In this document: one piece after another, positions 1 through 7,369 of the stretch
Numbering within the stretch: the stretch's first letter is position 1
How the letters are laid out: every line of letters begins with the position of its first letter
Source: UBA6215 sp964484255
Lineage (GTDB): Bacteria; Omnitrophota; Gorgyraeia; Pluralincolimonadales; Pluralincolimonadaceae
DNA: 12,041 nucleotides
Assembly: GCA_964484255.1 (NCBI GenBank)
Contig: CAZAEH010000036.1
Location: 1 to 12,041, forward strand
Direction of reading: 5' to 3'
Position numbers and translations under genes: made by a program
Notes under the pieces: model-generated
What the model was told of the DNA's origin: nothing
Seen by the model: only the letters and a program-made list of their open reading frames with translations
The model's database searches: none

Positions 1-1
1 C

Positions 2-631
2 ATAGGTTACGATATAATCAGGGAATCGCTCAGCCAGGCAAAAGAGGCCAGGCAGACCATCTTGGGCAAGATAGCCCAGACCCTTGGCGAGCCGAGGAAG
101 GAACTATCCCAGTATGCACCGAGGATAGTCTCTTTTAAGATCAACCCCGATAAGATACGCGATGTCATAGGCCCCGGCGGAAAGGTCATACGCAAGATCA
201 TAGAAGACACCGGCGTGACCATCGACATCGAGGATGACGGTACCGTGAATGTTGCTTCGGCAGATGGTATCGCCCTTCAGAAGGCCATAGACATAATCAA
301 CAAACTGACCGAAGTCCCGGTGGTAGGCAAGATATATATGGGCAAGGTCAAGAGGATAATGCCGTTCGGCGCGTTCGTCGAGATCCTCCCGAACCAGGAG
401 GGCTTGGTGCATGTTTCCGAGCTGTCCGACCAATACGTAAAGAACGTGGAAGACGTCGTCAAATTAGGCGATGAGTTCGAGGTGAAACTCATGGAGATCG
501 ACGACCAGAACAGGCTCAACCTCAGCCGCAAGGCGACTCTTCCCGGTGCTGAGAACGCCCCGGAGAGGCCTCCGAGGGAGCGCAGGGAGCCGAGAGAAGG
601 AAGGGACGAAAGGAGACGTCATAGGAAGTGA
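2..631 (+). CDS. pnp: Polynucleotide phosphorylase, C-terminal part (5' end outside window)
   Basis: PNPase is a 3'-to-5' phosphorolytic exoribonuclease of mRNA decay, normally a cytosolic trimer. The reading frame is open from the first complete codon at position 2, so the gene enters from outside; about 209 codons are visible and the two RNase PH-like catalytic domains are absent. Visible first is the end of the core (IGYDII...), then a KH domain at window codons about 43-103 with VIGPGGK as its GXXG loop. An S1 RNA-binding domain follows at about 108-178 (GKVKRIMPFGAFVEI, then EGLVHVSEL). The last 30 or so residues are a very basic, Arg/Glu/Pro-rich tail. The KH plus S1 order and the motif wording are typical of PNPase. 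The stop codon overlaps the GTG start of ftsK by four bases (GTGA), which suggests translational coupling. The TTG at 62 is only an internal Leu codon. Confidence 0.95.
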   Translation: MGYDIIRESLSQAKEARQTILGKIAQTLGEPRKELSQYAPRIVSFKINPDKIRDVIGPGGKVIRKIIEDTGVTIDIEDDGTVNVASADGIALQKAIDIINKLTEVPVVGKIYMGKVKRIMPFGAFVEILPNQEGLVHVSELSDQYVKNVEDVVKLGDEFEVKLMEIDDQNRLNLSRKATLPGAENAPERPPRERREPREGRDERRRHRK

Positions 632-2907
632 AGCAAGAGAGGATAAACGAGATTTGGGGTGTTCTACTCTTTGCCCTAAGTGTCCTTATCTTAATAAGCC
701 TGATCTCTTATGACCCAAACGACCTTCAAGTCTTTACTTCTAACCCGAACATATATACACGTAACTATGCCGGGTTGCTGGGCGCTTATGTAGCAGCTTT
801 TCTCTTTAACCTTATAGGTTTCAGCGCATACATTATACCTGTCCTTACCGCAACTTGGGCGGTGGGCAAGTTCCTGAATAAGGTCCCGCAGAAGTTCTAT
901 TATAAGCTTCTTGGGACCTCTTTTCTTTTTATAGCTTCCAGCGCCATCCTCAGCTTGGCTTCTTCGCCGCAAAGTAATGCAGTAAAGGTACATTATGGCG
1001 GACTTCTCGGGCTGTTCTTCTCGAACTTTTTTGTAAGGTACCTGGGCAGCGTAGGTGCATGGGTCATGGTGATAGTCCTCGGAGCGCTTTCTGTCCTCCT
1101 GGCCACGGAATTTCTCATCTTTCCGATAGTGATGTCGCTGATAAATGCCGTGATAGAATTATGCAGCGCATTATTCAAAAAGAAGGCTGTTCCCGGCGCA
1201 GTTATACGCGAGCGCCGCAATGAAAAACCTGAAAAAGAAACATCACTAAAGAAAGCTTTTGAGCAGATAAAAGCTGAGGTCTCCAAGGGCAGGGAAGTGA
1301 AAGAAAGAGCTTATGCTGCAGAGGCAAAAGCAGCCGCCCAGATAAAAGAGCAGACAAAGGAACCGCGAGCCACCATCGTAGATATCAAGAAAGTCATAAA
1401 GATAGATGAGCCTAAACTCGCTCCCAAGGTTGTTAAGAAAACAGTCGGTGATTACAAACTGCCTGATCTGAGCCTCCTGAACTCGCCGCCTCCCGTTGAA
1501 GAAAGGCAAATCAGCGATGACCTTGATGCCAGCGCCAAGATTCTAGAGGAGACTCTGCGTGATTTCGGCATTGAGGTGAAGGTCGCGGCCGTTGAGAGGG
1601 GCCCGGTTATCACCAGGTATGAGTTGGAGCCGGCCCCCGGCGTAAAAGTCACTAAGATAACAAGCCTTTCCGATGATATCGCGCTTGCGATGAAGGCCCA
1701 GAGTGTAAGGATAGTCGCGCCGATACCCGGCAAAGCAAGGGTTGGTGTCGAAGTCCCAAATTCGTCCAGCGCCCTTGTTTACCTTAAAGATATACTGCAG
1801 TCGACTGAGTTCCAGGACGCTAAATCAAAGCTTACGCTTGCACTGGGCAAGGATATTGCAGGCGTGCCGGTGGTCGCCGACCTTAGTTCTATGCCTCACT
1901 TACTGATAGCAGGGACTACGGGAGCAGGAAAGACAGTCTGCGTCAACGCCATTATCAGCTCGATGCTTTTTAATGCTTCGCCTGACGAGGTCAAGTTCCT
2001 CATGGTAGATCCCAAAATGGTGGAACTGGCTATGTTCAATGGCCTGCCGCACCTGCTCTGTCCGGTCGTTACCGACCACAAGAAAGTATCCGGGGCTTTG
2101 AATTGGGTAGTCAATGAGATGGAGTCACGTTACAGGCTTTTTGCAAAGCTCGCCGTAAGGAATATCGAATACTTCCATGAAAAGAAGGGCAAAGGGGAAT
2201 TCAATGATCAGGAAGACGTGCCCGAGGTCCTGCCTTATATCGTCGTTATAATAGATGAACTGGCGGACCTAATGATAGTTTCTGCCCAGGAGGTCGAGAA
2301 CGCCATAACCAGGCTTTCCCAGCTTTCGAGGGCGGTAGGCATACATATTATACTTGCTACCCAGAGACCTTCAGTTGATGTTGTTACCGGAGTCATCAAG
2401 GCCAATTTCCCTGCGAGGATATCTTTCAAGGTCGCTTCTAAAGTTGATTCCAGGACAGTTCTTGATGTGAACGGCGCGGATAAACTCTTGGGTAAGGGCG
2501 ATATGCTCTTCATGAAACCCGGTGACTCCAAACCTACCCGCGCTCAGGCGTGCCTTGTCAAGGATGCCGAGATCGAGAGGGTTATAAAATTCATCAAGGA
2601 ACAGAGATCGGCGGAATACGACGAAGAGATACTTAAGGAGCAGGACAAGAAGTCCCACGGAGGCAAGACCTACGAAAAGGACGAGATGTACGAAGAGGCG
2701 GTAAAGATGGTCATTGAGACCAAGCAGGCCTCCGTATCGATGCTCCAACGCAGGTTGGGACTCGGATATACCAGGTCCGCCCGCCTGGTAGATACTATGG
2801 AAGCCGATGGGATAGTCGGCCCTTATAACGGTTCAAAACCCCGCGAGATATTGATCGATAACATGGAGGCCGTAAAAGCCAAATGGAATCAATCGGGTCG
2901 AGATTAA
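628..2907 (+). CDS. ftsK: FtsK/SpoIIIE-family DNA translocase
   Basis: FtsK is a septum-anchored, ATP-driven motor that pumps the chromosome terminus during division. The 759-residue product has about four to five hydrophobic membrane segments in residues 9-162. A charged Lys/Glu-rich linker (about 185-285) follows, then the motor domain. Walker A is GTTGAGKT at 429-436 (catalytic Lys435), a mild variant of the usual G-[AT]-TGSGKS. Walker B ends in IIDELADLM with Asp543 and Glu544. The ATQRPSVDVVTG motif that follows Walker B in FtsK is intact. A C-terminal winged-helix gamma domain spans about 686-750 (SMLQRRLGLGYTRSARLVD), the part that reads KOPS-type orientation sequences in other bacteria. 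The linker is much shorter than that of E. coli FtsK, giving a SpoIIIE-like length. The GTG start at 628 overlaps the pnp stop, and an AAAGGAGA stretch lies about 12 bases upstream. The 3' end overlaps the next gene by 25 bases. Confidence 0.96.
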   Translation: MKQERINEIWGVLLFALSVLILISLISYDPNDLQVFTSNPNIYTRNYAGLLGAYVAAFLFNLIGFSAYIIPVLTATWAVGKFLNKVPQKFYYKLLGTSFLFIASSAILSLASSPQSNAVKVHYGGLLGLFFSNFFVRYLGSVGAWVMVIVLGALSVLLATEFLIFPIVMSLINAVIELCSALFKKKAVPGAVIRERRNEKPEKETSLKKAFEQIKAEVSKGREVKERAYAAEAKAAAQIKEQTKEPRATIVDIKKVIKIDEPKLAPKVVKKTVGDYKLPDLSLLNSPPPVEERQISDDLDASAKILEETLRDFGIEVKVAAVERGPVITRYELEPAPGVKVTKITSLSDDIALAMKAQSVRIVAPIPGKARVGVEVPNSSSALVYLKDILQSTEFQDAKSKLTLALGKDIAGVPVVADLSSMPHLLIAGTTGAGKTVCVNAIISSMLFNASPDEVKFLMVDPKMVELAMFNGLPHLLCPVVTDHKKVSGALNWVVNEMESRYRLFAKLAVRNIEYFHEKKGKGEFNDQEDVPEVLPYIVVIIDELADLMIVSAQEVENAITRLSQLSRAVGIHIILATQRPSVDVVTGVIKANFPARISFKVASKVDSRTVLDVNGADKLLGKGDMLFMKPGDSKPTRAQACLVKDAEIERVIKFIKEQRSAEYDEEILKEQDKKSHGGKTYEKDEMYEEAVKMVIETKQASVSMLQRRLGLGYTRSARLVDTMEADGIVGPYNGSKPREILIDNMEAVKAKWNQSGRD

Positions 2908-3611
2908 GATCCGCTCGCGAATCAAAGGGTATTACTCTTGACCAGGCGCAAAGGGACACGCGAATAAGCTCAAGGATACTTACGGCCCTTGAGAACGACA
3001 GGATCGCCGAGATAGTATCCGGGCCGGTTTATATCAAGAGTTTTATAAAAAAATATGCCAATTACCTCGGCCTCAACGGTACCGACCTGGCCGAAAGTTT
3101 TACGGGTGAAAAACCCGGATTCAAGGACCAAATATCGGTGTTATCCAGGGACACCGGTCCCGGGCAATTCCCCGTAAAAAAAATAATTTTATGGATCGTC
3201 GCGGCGATCATGCTGGTACTCGCCGTAAAACTGGCCGTTTTTGCCGTATCCAAGACAACGGCATTCTTTAAATCAAGGCCTAAGGCGGTGAAGAAGGAGC
3301 CTGCCGCGCCGGCCGCTAAGCCTGCGTCCAAACAGGAAAAGGCGGTCGAAAGGCCCGTTGTTAATATCCCGAAATGTGATATTCTGGTCCTGACCGTCAG
3401 GTCGCGCGCAGATGTTTACCTTAAGATCAGATCCGACGGGACCTTGATCTTCGAGGGGACCCTCAAGAAAGGCTCAGAGGAGAAGTGGGAAGCCAGGAAT
3501 TCTTTCGAATTATCGACAAGCAGAGCCGAATACCTCACTTTGGATCTGAACGGTACCTCGCTCGGTTCTCTCGGCAAGGGTGTCGTAAAAGGTCTCAAAC
3601 TGCCCAAGTAG
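2883..3611 (+). CDS. rodZ: RodZ/YmfM-like HTH membrane protein
   Basis: RodZ-type proteins link the MreB cytoskeleton to the membrane and support rod shape; that role is inferred here from family and neighbourhood. The 242-residue product has an Xre/Cro-like helix-turn-helix domain at about 3-66, starting IGSRLRSARESKGITLDQA and containing the family-typical PVYIKSFIKKYANYLGL stretch. One membrane segment lies at about 100-123. An Ala/Pro/Lys-rich linker follows (about 133-160), then a C-terminal DUF4115-like beta domain (about 165-235) ending in GVVKGLKL. The ATG start lies inside the ftsK 3' end in another frame, with GGAGG at 2865-2869 about 13 bases upstream. The order ftsK, rodZ-like gene, rimO, pgsA resembles the ymfM neighbourhood of Firmicutes. 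The architecture is clear. Whether it acts on MreB or as a DNA-binding regulator cannot be told from sequence. Confidence 0.85.
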   Translation: MESIGSRLRSARESKGITLDQAQRDTRISSRILTALENDRIAEIVSGPVYIKSFIKKYANYLGLNGTDLAESFTGEKPGFKDQISVLSRDTGPGQFPVKKIILWIVAAIMLVLAVKLAVFAVSKTTAFFKSRPKAVKKEPAAPAAKPASKQEKAVERPVVNIPKCDILVLTVRSRADVYLKIRSDGTLIFEGTLKKGSEEKWEARNSFELSTSRAEYLTLDLNGTSLGSLGKGVVKGLKLPK

Positions 3612-3624
3612 CACTATTCCTAAT

Positions 3625-4968
3625 ATGATTAAAAAAATTGCCCTGGTCTCGCTGGGGTGCGCGAGGAACCTGGTAGATTCTGAACTGATACTTGGAACTT
3701 TAAAAAAGTCCGGTTACAAGATAGCCGGTTCGCCATCTTGTTCTGATGTAACCATAGTCAATACCTGCGCGTTCATCGAAGATGCTAAAAAAGAATCTAT
3801 CGAAGAAATACTGGAGCTTATAGACCTTAAGGAGGGGAAAAAGCTTAAGCACCTGTTGGTGGTGGGATGCCTTCCCCAGAGGTATGCAGGGGTACTCAAG
3901 AAGGAGTTTCCCGAGATAGACGGTTTTGCAGGTGTTGACGCAGCGCAGGTCCTTCCCGGAATGATAAAAAAGCTTGCCAAGGGCGGAAGACCGGATATAA
4001 TTATAAATGAACCGCAATACCTCCATGATGATAAAAGCCCAAGGCTGGGGCTGACTCCCTTGCATTACGCCTATGTTAAGATCTCCGAAGGCTGTTCGCA
4101 TAAATGCTCGTTTTGCATAATTCCCAAAATCCGCGGCCGCCACAGGAGCAGGAACCCCGCTTCGATAATCAGGGAAGCGGAGAGCCTGGTTACCCGCGGG
4201 GCGAAGGAATTGAACATAATAGGCCAGGATACGACCCTGTATGGCAGGGACCTTCCGGGTAAGTATAATTTAGCGGGTCTTCTCAGGGACTTGTCCCGCC
4301 GGAGTGGCGCTGAATGGATACGGCTGCTTTATACGCATCCGGCCCATTTTACGGATGAACTAATCTCGGTCATTGCGGAGGAAGAGAACATTTGTAAATA
4401 TATCGACCTTCCTATACAGCACATAAACGACGGGATACTCCGGCGAATGGGCAGGGGCTCAACCGGGACGGGGATCAGGAAACTGATATCGAATATCAGG
4501 TCCTCAATACCGGGCGTAGCGCTGCGGACCTCCGTGATAGTCGGTTTTCCCGGAGAGAGCAGGGAAGATTTCCGGGAACTGCTTGGTTTTATAAAGGAAG
4601 TGAAATTTGAAAGGTTGGGCGCTTTTGCCTATTCGGTTGAAGAAGGGACTGCGGCATGCAGGTTCAGGGGATCCGTACCCGCGGACGAAAAGGCAAAAAG
4701 GTGGGATATGATAATGGACGCCCAAAGAGATATCTCGGCGGGGATCAGCGCAGCGCTTGTAGGCAGGCAGACGGACGTTCTTATAGACGAGAAAGTGGCC
4801 GGTGAATGCAACCTGTTCACAGGCCGGTCATATATGGATGCTCCCGAGATCGACGGAAATGTATTTGTAAATGGAAATGGTATCAGGCAGGGCGACATGG
4901 TGGCGGTTAAGATCGTGGATGGTTATGAGTACGATCTGGTCGGAGAAAAGGTTAAAAGGAGGCGGTAA
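3625..4968 (+). CDS. rimO: Ribosomal protein S12 methylthiotransferase RimO
   Basis: RimO is a radical-SAM enzyme with two 4Fe-4S clusters that methylthiolates a conserved aspartate of ribosomal protein S12. The 447-residue length is normal. The N-terminal methylthiotransferase domain supplies Cys12 (SLGCARNLVDSE), Cys48 (NTCAFIEDAKKESIEEI) and Cys82 (VVGCLPQRY) for one cluster. The radical-SAM motif CSHKCSFC gives Cys157, Cys161 and Cys164 for the other, followed by IIPKIRGRHRSR. A C-terminal TRAM domain covers about 380-447. The combination SLGC.(K/R)N.VDSE, GFPGES and DAPEIDG favours RimO over its tRNA-modifying relative MiaB. The ATG is 13 bases after the preceding stop with no clear Shine-Dalgarno, so reading may depend on coupling. 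The stop overlaps the next ATG by one base (TAATG). Confidence 0.96.
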   Translation: MIKKIALVSLGCARNLVDSELILGTLKKSGYKIAGSPSCSDVTIVNTCAFIEDAKKESIEEILELIDLKEGKKLKHLLVVGCLPQRYAGVLKKEFPEIDGFAGVDAAQVLPGMIKKLAKGGRPDIIINEPQYLHDDKSPRLGLTPLHYAYVKISEGCSHKCSFCIIPKIRGRHRSRNPASIIREAESLVTRGAKELNIIGQDTTLYGRDLPGKYNLAGLLRDLSRRSGAEWIRLLYTHPAHFTDELISVIAEEENICKYIDLPIQHINDGILRRMGRGSTGTGIRKLISNIRSSIPGVALRTSVIVGFPGESREDFRELLGFIKEVKFERLGAFAYSVEEGTAACRFRGSVPADEKAKRWDMIMDAQRDISAGISAALVGRQTDVLIDEKVAGECNLFTGRSYMDAPEIDGNVFVNGNGIRQGDMVAVKIVDGYEYDLVGEKVKRRR

Positions 4969-5753
4969 TGCGCGACACCAGGAGCGGTATCGAAAGGGAA
5001 AAGAGGATACGTGAGATAGCCGAGGCCGTATATGCCGAGAATAAGAAGAAAGGCATGGCTGCGGACCCCATGAGGGATTGGAAACAGGCGGAGCAGATAT
5101 ACGACGACAAGACCATATATTACGGATGGTGGCTGCCTTCCAGGTTCATCAATAAGTATTACTATAAAATAATCGCATTTGCGGTGACCATAATAGTCTT
5201 CCTCTTCGCCTGGAACGTCAAGAGCGGCCTCGACCTTAAGGAGGTTGACGTCAGGCCTTATGTCACGATAAAGATCATAGATCCCATACAGATCAGCGAT
5301 AACGGAACAAATAGCGTATATTTTGGAAATTACATGATATTGGACAACAACGGCAAGACACCGGCTGCCAACGTTACCGCAAAATATATCCTTACGACCG
5401 AACTTGAGAAACAAAAACAAAGCGGACAAAAATGGATTGACGAAAGGCAGGAAGGCATAGGTTCGCTCGGTTTTATCTCTCCGGGAGGCATGATAAAGGA
5501 ACCGGGTTTCAAGTCACTGTCCCCTGCGGCTAAGTACTACTATTTCGAAGCTATCGTATCATACCAGGGGTTGTCTTCGCCCAAGCGCTATTGGACCCGC
5601 GTAAGGAAGGTATTTAAGATGGACAAAACCGCCGGCAAGTTCATCGAAGCGTTATCTGAGAGCGAATGGGACAATAACAGGGTTTTTTCTGTTCCGCAGA
5701 TATCCGGCGACGGGCAGATCCGGAACCTCCTCTCGGCCATGGATAAAAAATGA
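4968..5753 (+). CDS. Unrecognised single-pass membrane protein, DUF2934-like N-terminus
   Basis: I do not recognise the whole protein (261 residues). Residues about 10-45 (IREIAEAVYAENKKKG, then DWKQAEQIY) resemble the short DUF2934 motif, loosely. An aromatic-rich stretch follows (YYGWW at 51-55, then KYYYK), and then one strong membrane segment at about 66-83. The remaining 175 or so residues look like a beta-rich domain outside the cytoplasm: alternating hydrophobic residues plus a DNNGKTPAANVTAKY segment, of a kind seen in many uncharacterised Ig-like extracytoplasmic domains. The positive-inside rule fits an N-in, C-out topology. The start is well supported: AAAGGAGG at 4955-4962 lies five bases before the ATG, and the ATG overlaps the rimO stop. 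The stop overlaps pgsA by four bases (ATGA). Its place between rimO and pgsA suggests an envelope-related role, but no specific function can be assigned. Confidence 0.85.
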   Translation: MRDTRSGIEREKRIREIAEAVYAENKKKGMAADPMRDWKQAEQIYDDKTIYYGWWLPSRFINKYYYKIIAFAVTIIVFLFAWNVKSGLDLKEVDVRPYVTIKIIDPIQISDNGTNSVYFGNYMILDNNGKTPAANVTAKYILTTELEKQKQSGQKWIDERQEGIGSLGFISPGGMIKEPGFKSLSPAAKYYYFEAIVSYQGLSSPKRYWTRVRKVFKMDKTAGKFIEALSESEWDNNRVFSVPQISGDGQIRNLLSAMDKK

Positions 5754-6322
5754 ACATCTCGAATGCGCTTACAGTATCGCGCATATTCCTGACGTTCATT
5801 TTCATGTATTTCCTGTTCGCCGGGTTTGCCGGAGCAAAGTATATCGCTTTTCTCATATTCCTGATCGCTTCGCTGACGGACTATTATGACGGTTACTTTG
5901 CCCGTAAAAGCGGGAAGACCACGGACTTCGGAAAGCTTATGGACCCCATAGCGGACAAGATTTTGGTCCTTTCGGCCTTTCTGGCTTTTGTCGAACTTAA
6001 ACTTATACCTGCCTGGATGGTCCTGATAATTGTAGCCAGGGAGGTAACCGTTACGGGGCTCAGGATCTTTGCCCTGTCGAAAGGAAAGGTGATTGAGGCC
6101 GAAGAGGCCGGCAAGCATAAGACCGTATCTCAAATGATAGCGATATTCATGATATTGATATTCCTTATGTTCAAGGAGGCCGGCGAATCGCTCTATTTCT
6201 GGAATTCGGATACCGAGATGTGGTTCAAGAACCTTATATTCATAGTAATGTTTATAACGGCAGCGCTTACGCTTACCTCCGGGATATCATTTTTTACGAA
6301 GAATAAGAGGCTGTTCTCTTGA
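5750..6322 (+). CDS. pgsA: CDP-diacylglycerol--glycerol-3-phosphate 3-phosphatidyltransferase
   Basis: PgsA is an integral membrane CDP-alcohol phosphotransferase. It joins CDP-diacylglycerol and glycerol 3-phosphate to make phosphatidylglycerol phosphate, the committed step to phosphatidylglycerol and cardiolipin. The 190-residue product carries the complete family signature D-x2-DG-x2-AR-x8-G-x3-D-x3-D: Asp44, Asp47-Gly48, Ala51-Arg52, Gly61, Asp65 and Asp69. These residues bind the metal ions and CDP. The opening (MNISNALTVSRIFLTF) and later AREVTVTGLRIFAL are characteristic of PgsA rather than of phosphatidylserine synthase or other family members. Several hydrophobic helices are spread along the chain. 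The ATG overlaps the upstream stop (ATGA) and no Shine-Dalgarno is visible, so coupled translation is likely. The next gene, pgpA, encodes the phosphatase for its product. Confidence 0.95.
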   Translation: MNISNALTVSRIFLTFIFMYFLFAGFAGAKYIAFLIFLIASLTDYYDGYFARKSGKTTDFGKLMDPIADKILVLSAFLAFVELKLIPAWMVLIIVAREVTVTGLRIFALSKGKVIEAEEAGKHKTVSQMIAIFMILIFLMFKEAGESLYFWNSDTEMWFKNLIFIVMFITAALTLTSGISFFTKNKRLFS

Positions 6323-6762
6323 AAACTTTGGTAAAGCTTGCCAGCACGTTCTTTTATGCCGGGTTCTTTCCTAAAATGCCAGGGACCGCCGGTTCTGCGG
6401 CCGGGCTTTTATTGGCAGTGCTAGTCAGCGGTAACTTAGCGGAATATCTGGCAACTTTGGTGATGCTTGTCGTTCTTTCCATCCTGGTCATAAAACCGGC
6501 AGAGGTCCTTTTCGGCAAGGAAGATTCCGGGCATATAGTAATTGACGAAGTGGCAGGAGTAATGACCGCCCTCTTGTTAATACCGGTCCGGCCGGTGCCT
6601 TTAATACTTGCTTTCATGCTCTTCAGGGCTTTTGATATACTAAAACCTTTTCCGATAAGGCGCCTCGAAGGAATTCGTAGTCCGTTCGGGGTCATACTCG
6701 ACGATATCGCAGCCGGTATCTATGCCAATCTTATAATGCGTGTGGTGCTAATCTGGCTTTGA
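6319..6762 (+). CDS. pgpA: Phosphatidylglycerophosphatase A
   Basis: PgpA removes the phosphate from phosphatidylglycerol phosphate, giving phosphatidylglycerol, the step right after PgsA. The 147-residue membrane protein has the family motifs in order: FPKMPGTAGSAAGLLLAVL at about 18-36, IDEVAGVMTALLL at 75-87, FDILKPFPIRRLE at 105-117, and GVILDDIAAGIYANL at 124-138, whose acidic pair is a likely metal site. Hydrophobic segments at about 40-60, 82-104 and 130-147 fit an inner-membrane location. The start is TTG at 6319 and overlaps the pgsA stop by four bases (TTGA). AAGAGG at 6305-6310, eight bases upstream, supports it. The 3' end overlaps the oppositely oriented thpR by 32 bases, so no terminator fits between them. 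Confidence 0.93.
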   Translation: MKTLVKLASTFFYAGFFPKMPGTAGSAAGLLLAVLVSGNLAEYLATLVMLVVLSILVIKPAEVLFGKEDSGHIVIDEVAGVMTALLLIPVRPVPLILAFMLFRAFDILKPFPIRRLEGIRSPFGVILDDIAAGIYANLIMRVVLIWL

Positions 6763-7312
6763 AAAGGGGAGTATAGGAAGGTCCTGCCGGACCGAGACGG
6801 CTTTCGAACAGGATAACACGATCTATATTACTTTGCGAGAGGCCTGAGAAAGTCGAGGAATCGACGGCCCTCCTTAATCCATCCAGTTTATCAGTCCCGC
6901 GGACCCTCCCAAGCGTAACATGCGCCGAGAATTTCCTGTCTTCTAAGGCTATGCCGAGATCTTTTAGAGGGCCCTTCAACGCAACGGCTAACTTTTCGCA
7001 GCTGTCCATGCCCTCTTTTACGCCTGCCCATATAACTTTTGGAGAAGACCTGTCGGGGTAGGCTCCGATACCCTCAAGTCTAAGTTTAAAAGCGGGGACT
7101 GATGCGGCTATGTCACTTAATACGCCGCTGATCGCAGAGACCGTAGGGGGATTGATATTGCCCAGGAAGCATATGGTCAGGTGTATACAGCCGGGGTCGG
7201 TCCATTTTACTTCTGCTCCCGAAGTTTTAAGTCCTGCCTGGGCAAAAGAAAGCTCCTCAACCGCTGCAGGTGAGAGTTCAACGGCTATAAAGGCCCTTAT
7301 AGCTTTATCCAT
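6731..7312 (-). CDS. thpR: RNA 2',3'-cyclic phosphodiesterase (LigT/ThpR family)
   Basis: ThpR is a small cytosolic 2H phosphoesterase that opens 2',3'-cyclic phosphates on RNA and in some bacteria shows RNA ligase activity. The 193-residue product carries both catalytic HxTx motifs: HLTICFLG (His44, Thr46) and HVTLGRVR (His131, Thr133). The opening AIRAFIAVELS is typical of the family, as is PKVIWAGV in the middle. Length is normal. The ATG at 7312 directly follows a strong promoter on the same strand, so the message would be leaderless. Its 3' end overlaps that of pgpA. In many bacteria thpR follows cinA. Here cinA is on the same strand upstream but separated by two opposite-strand genes, and thpR has its own promoter. 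Confidence 0.93.
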   Translation of the reverse strand: MDKAIRAFIAVELSPAAVEELSFAQAGLKTSGAEVKWTDPGCIHLTICFLGNINPPTVSAISGVLSDIAASVPAFKLRLEGIGAYPDRSSPKVIWAGVKEGMDSCEKLAVALKGPLKDLGIALEDRKFSAHVTLGRVRGTDKLDGLRRAVDSSTFSGLSQSNIDRVILFESRLGPAGPSYTPLFKARLAPHAL

Positions 7313-7319
7313 CGCAAGG

Positions 7320-7348
7320 ATTATACATTATGATTTGACTTTAATCAA
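7320..7348 (-). promoter_or_regulatory. Sigma-70-type promoter of thpR
   Basis: Read on the - strand, a -35 box TTGATT (7348-7343) and a perfect -10 box TATAAT (7325-7320) are separated by exactly 17 bases. The predicted transcription start is about 7313, one base before the thpR ATG. No ribosome binding site is possible in such a message. Confidence 0.82.
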
Positions 7349-7362
7349 CCCGATGGTATAAT
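7335..7362 (+). promoter_or_regulatory. Sigma-70-type promoter of the solute-binding protein gene
   Basis: A -35 box TTGACT (7335-7340) and a perfect -10 box TATAAT (7357-7362) are spaced 16 bases apart. The predicted start of transcription is about 7369, one base before the ATG at 7370, so this message too would be leaderless. Its -35 box lies two bases from that of the opposing thpR promoter. Confidence 0.82.
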
Positions 7363-7369
7363 CCTAAAT

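Larger units (their letters stand above)
7318..7364. repeat. Palindromic bidirectional promoter region
   Basis: A perfect 9-base inverted repeat, GGATTATAC at 7318-7326 and GTATAATCC at 7356-7364, contains the -10 boxes of both divergent promoters. Between the arms lies TTGA (7335-7338) and its complement TCAA (7345-7348), which form the ends of the two -35 boxes. The symmetry centre is near 7341. The near-complete symmetry implies RNA polymerase can load in either direction but probably not both at once. It could also serve as an operator for a dimeric regulator. Confidence 0.8.

Noticed and set aside
104..433. Antisense frame across the pnp KH/S1 region
   Set aside because: The + strand encodes unmistakable KH and S1 domains; the antisense product has no recognisable features.
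2371..2748. Antisense frame of 125 codons within ftsK
   Set aside because: It overlaps conserved motor sequence of FtsK and looks like a by-product of codon bias in the sense strand.
3612..3624. Possible internal promoter before rimO (CTATTC near 3614)
   Set aside because: The -10 match is poor and no -35 box stands out; rimO is better explained as part of the operon.
5588..6133. Antisense frame of 181 codons across the membrane protein gene and pgsA
   Set aside because: It crosses two well-supported coupled genes on the + strand, has Arg-rich low-information content and no start signal.
7110..7361. Open frame of 83 codons on the + strand opposite thpR
   Set aside because: It lies antisense to a clear ThpR coding sequence, has no recognisable motif and runs through the promoter region; it is a shadow frame.
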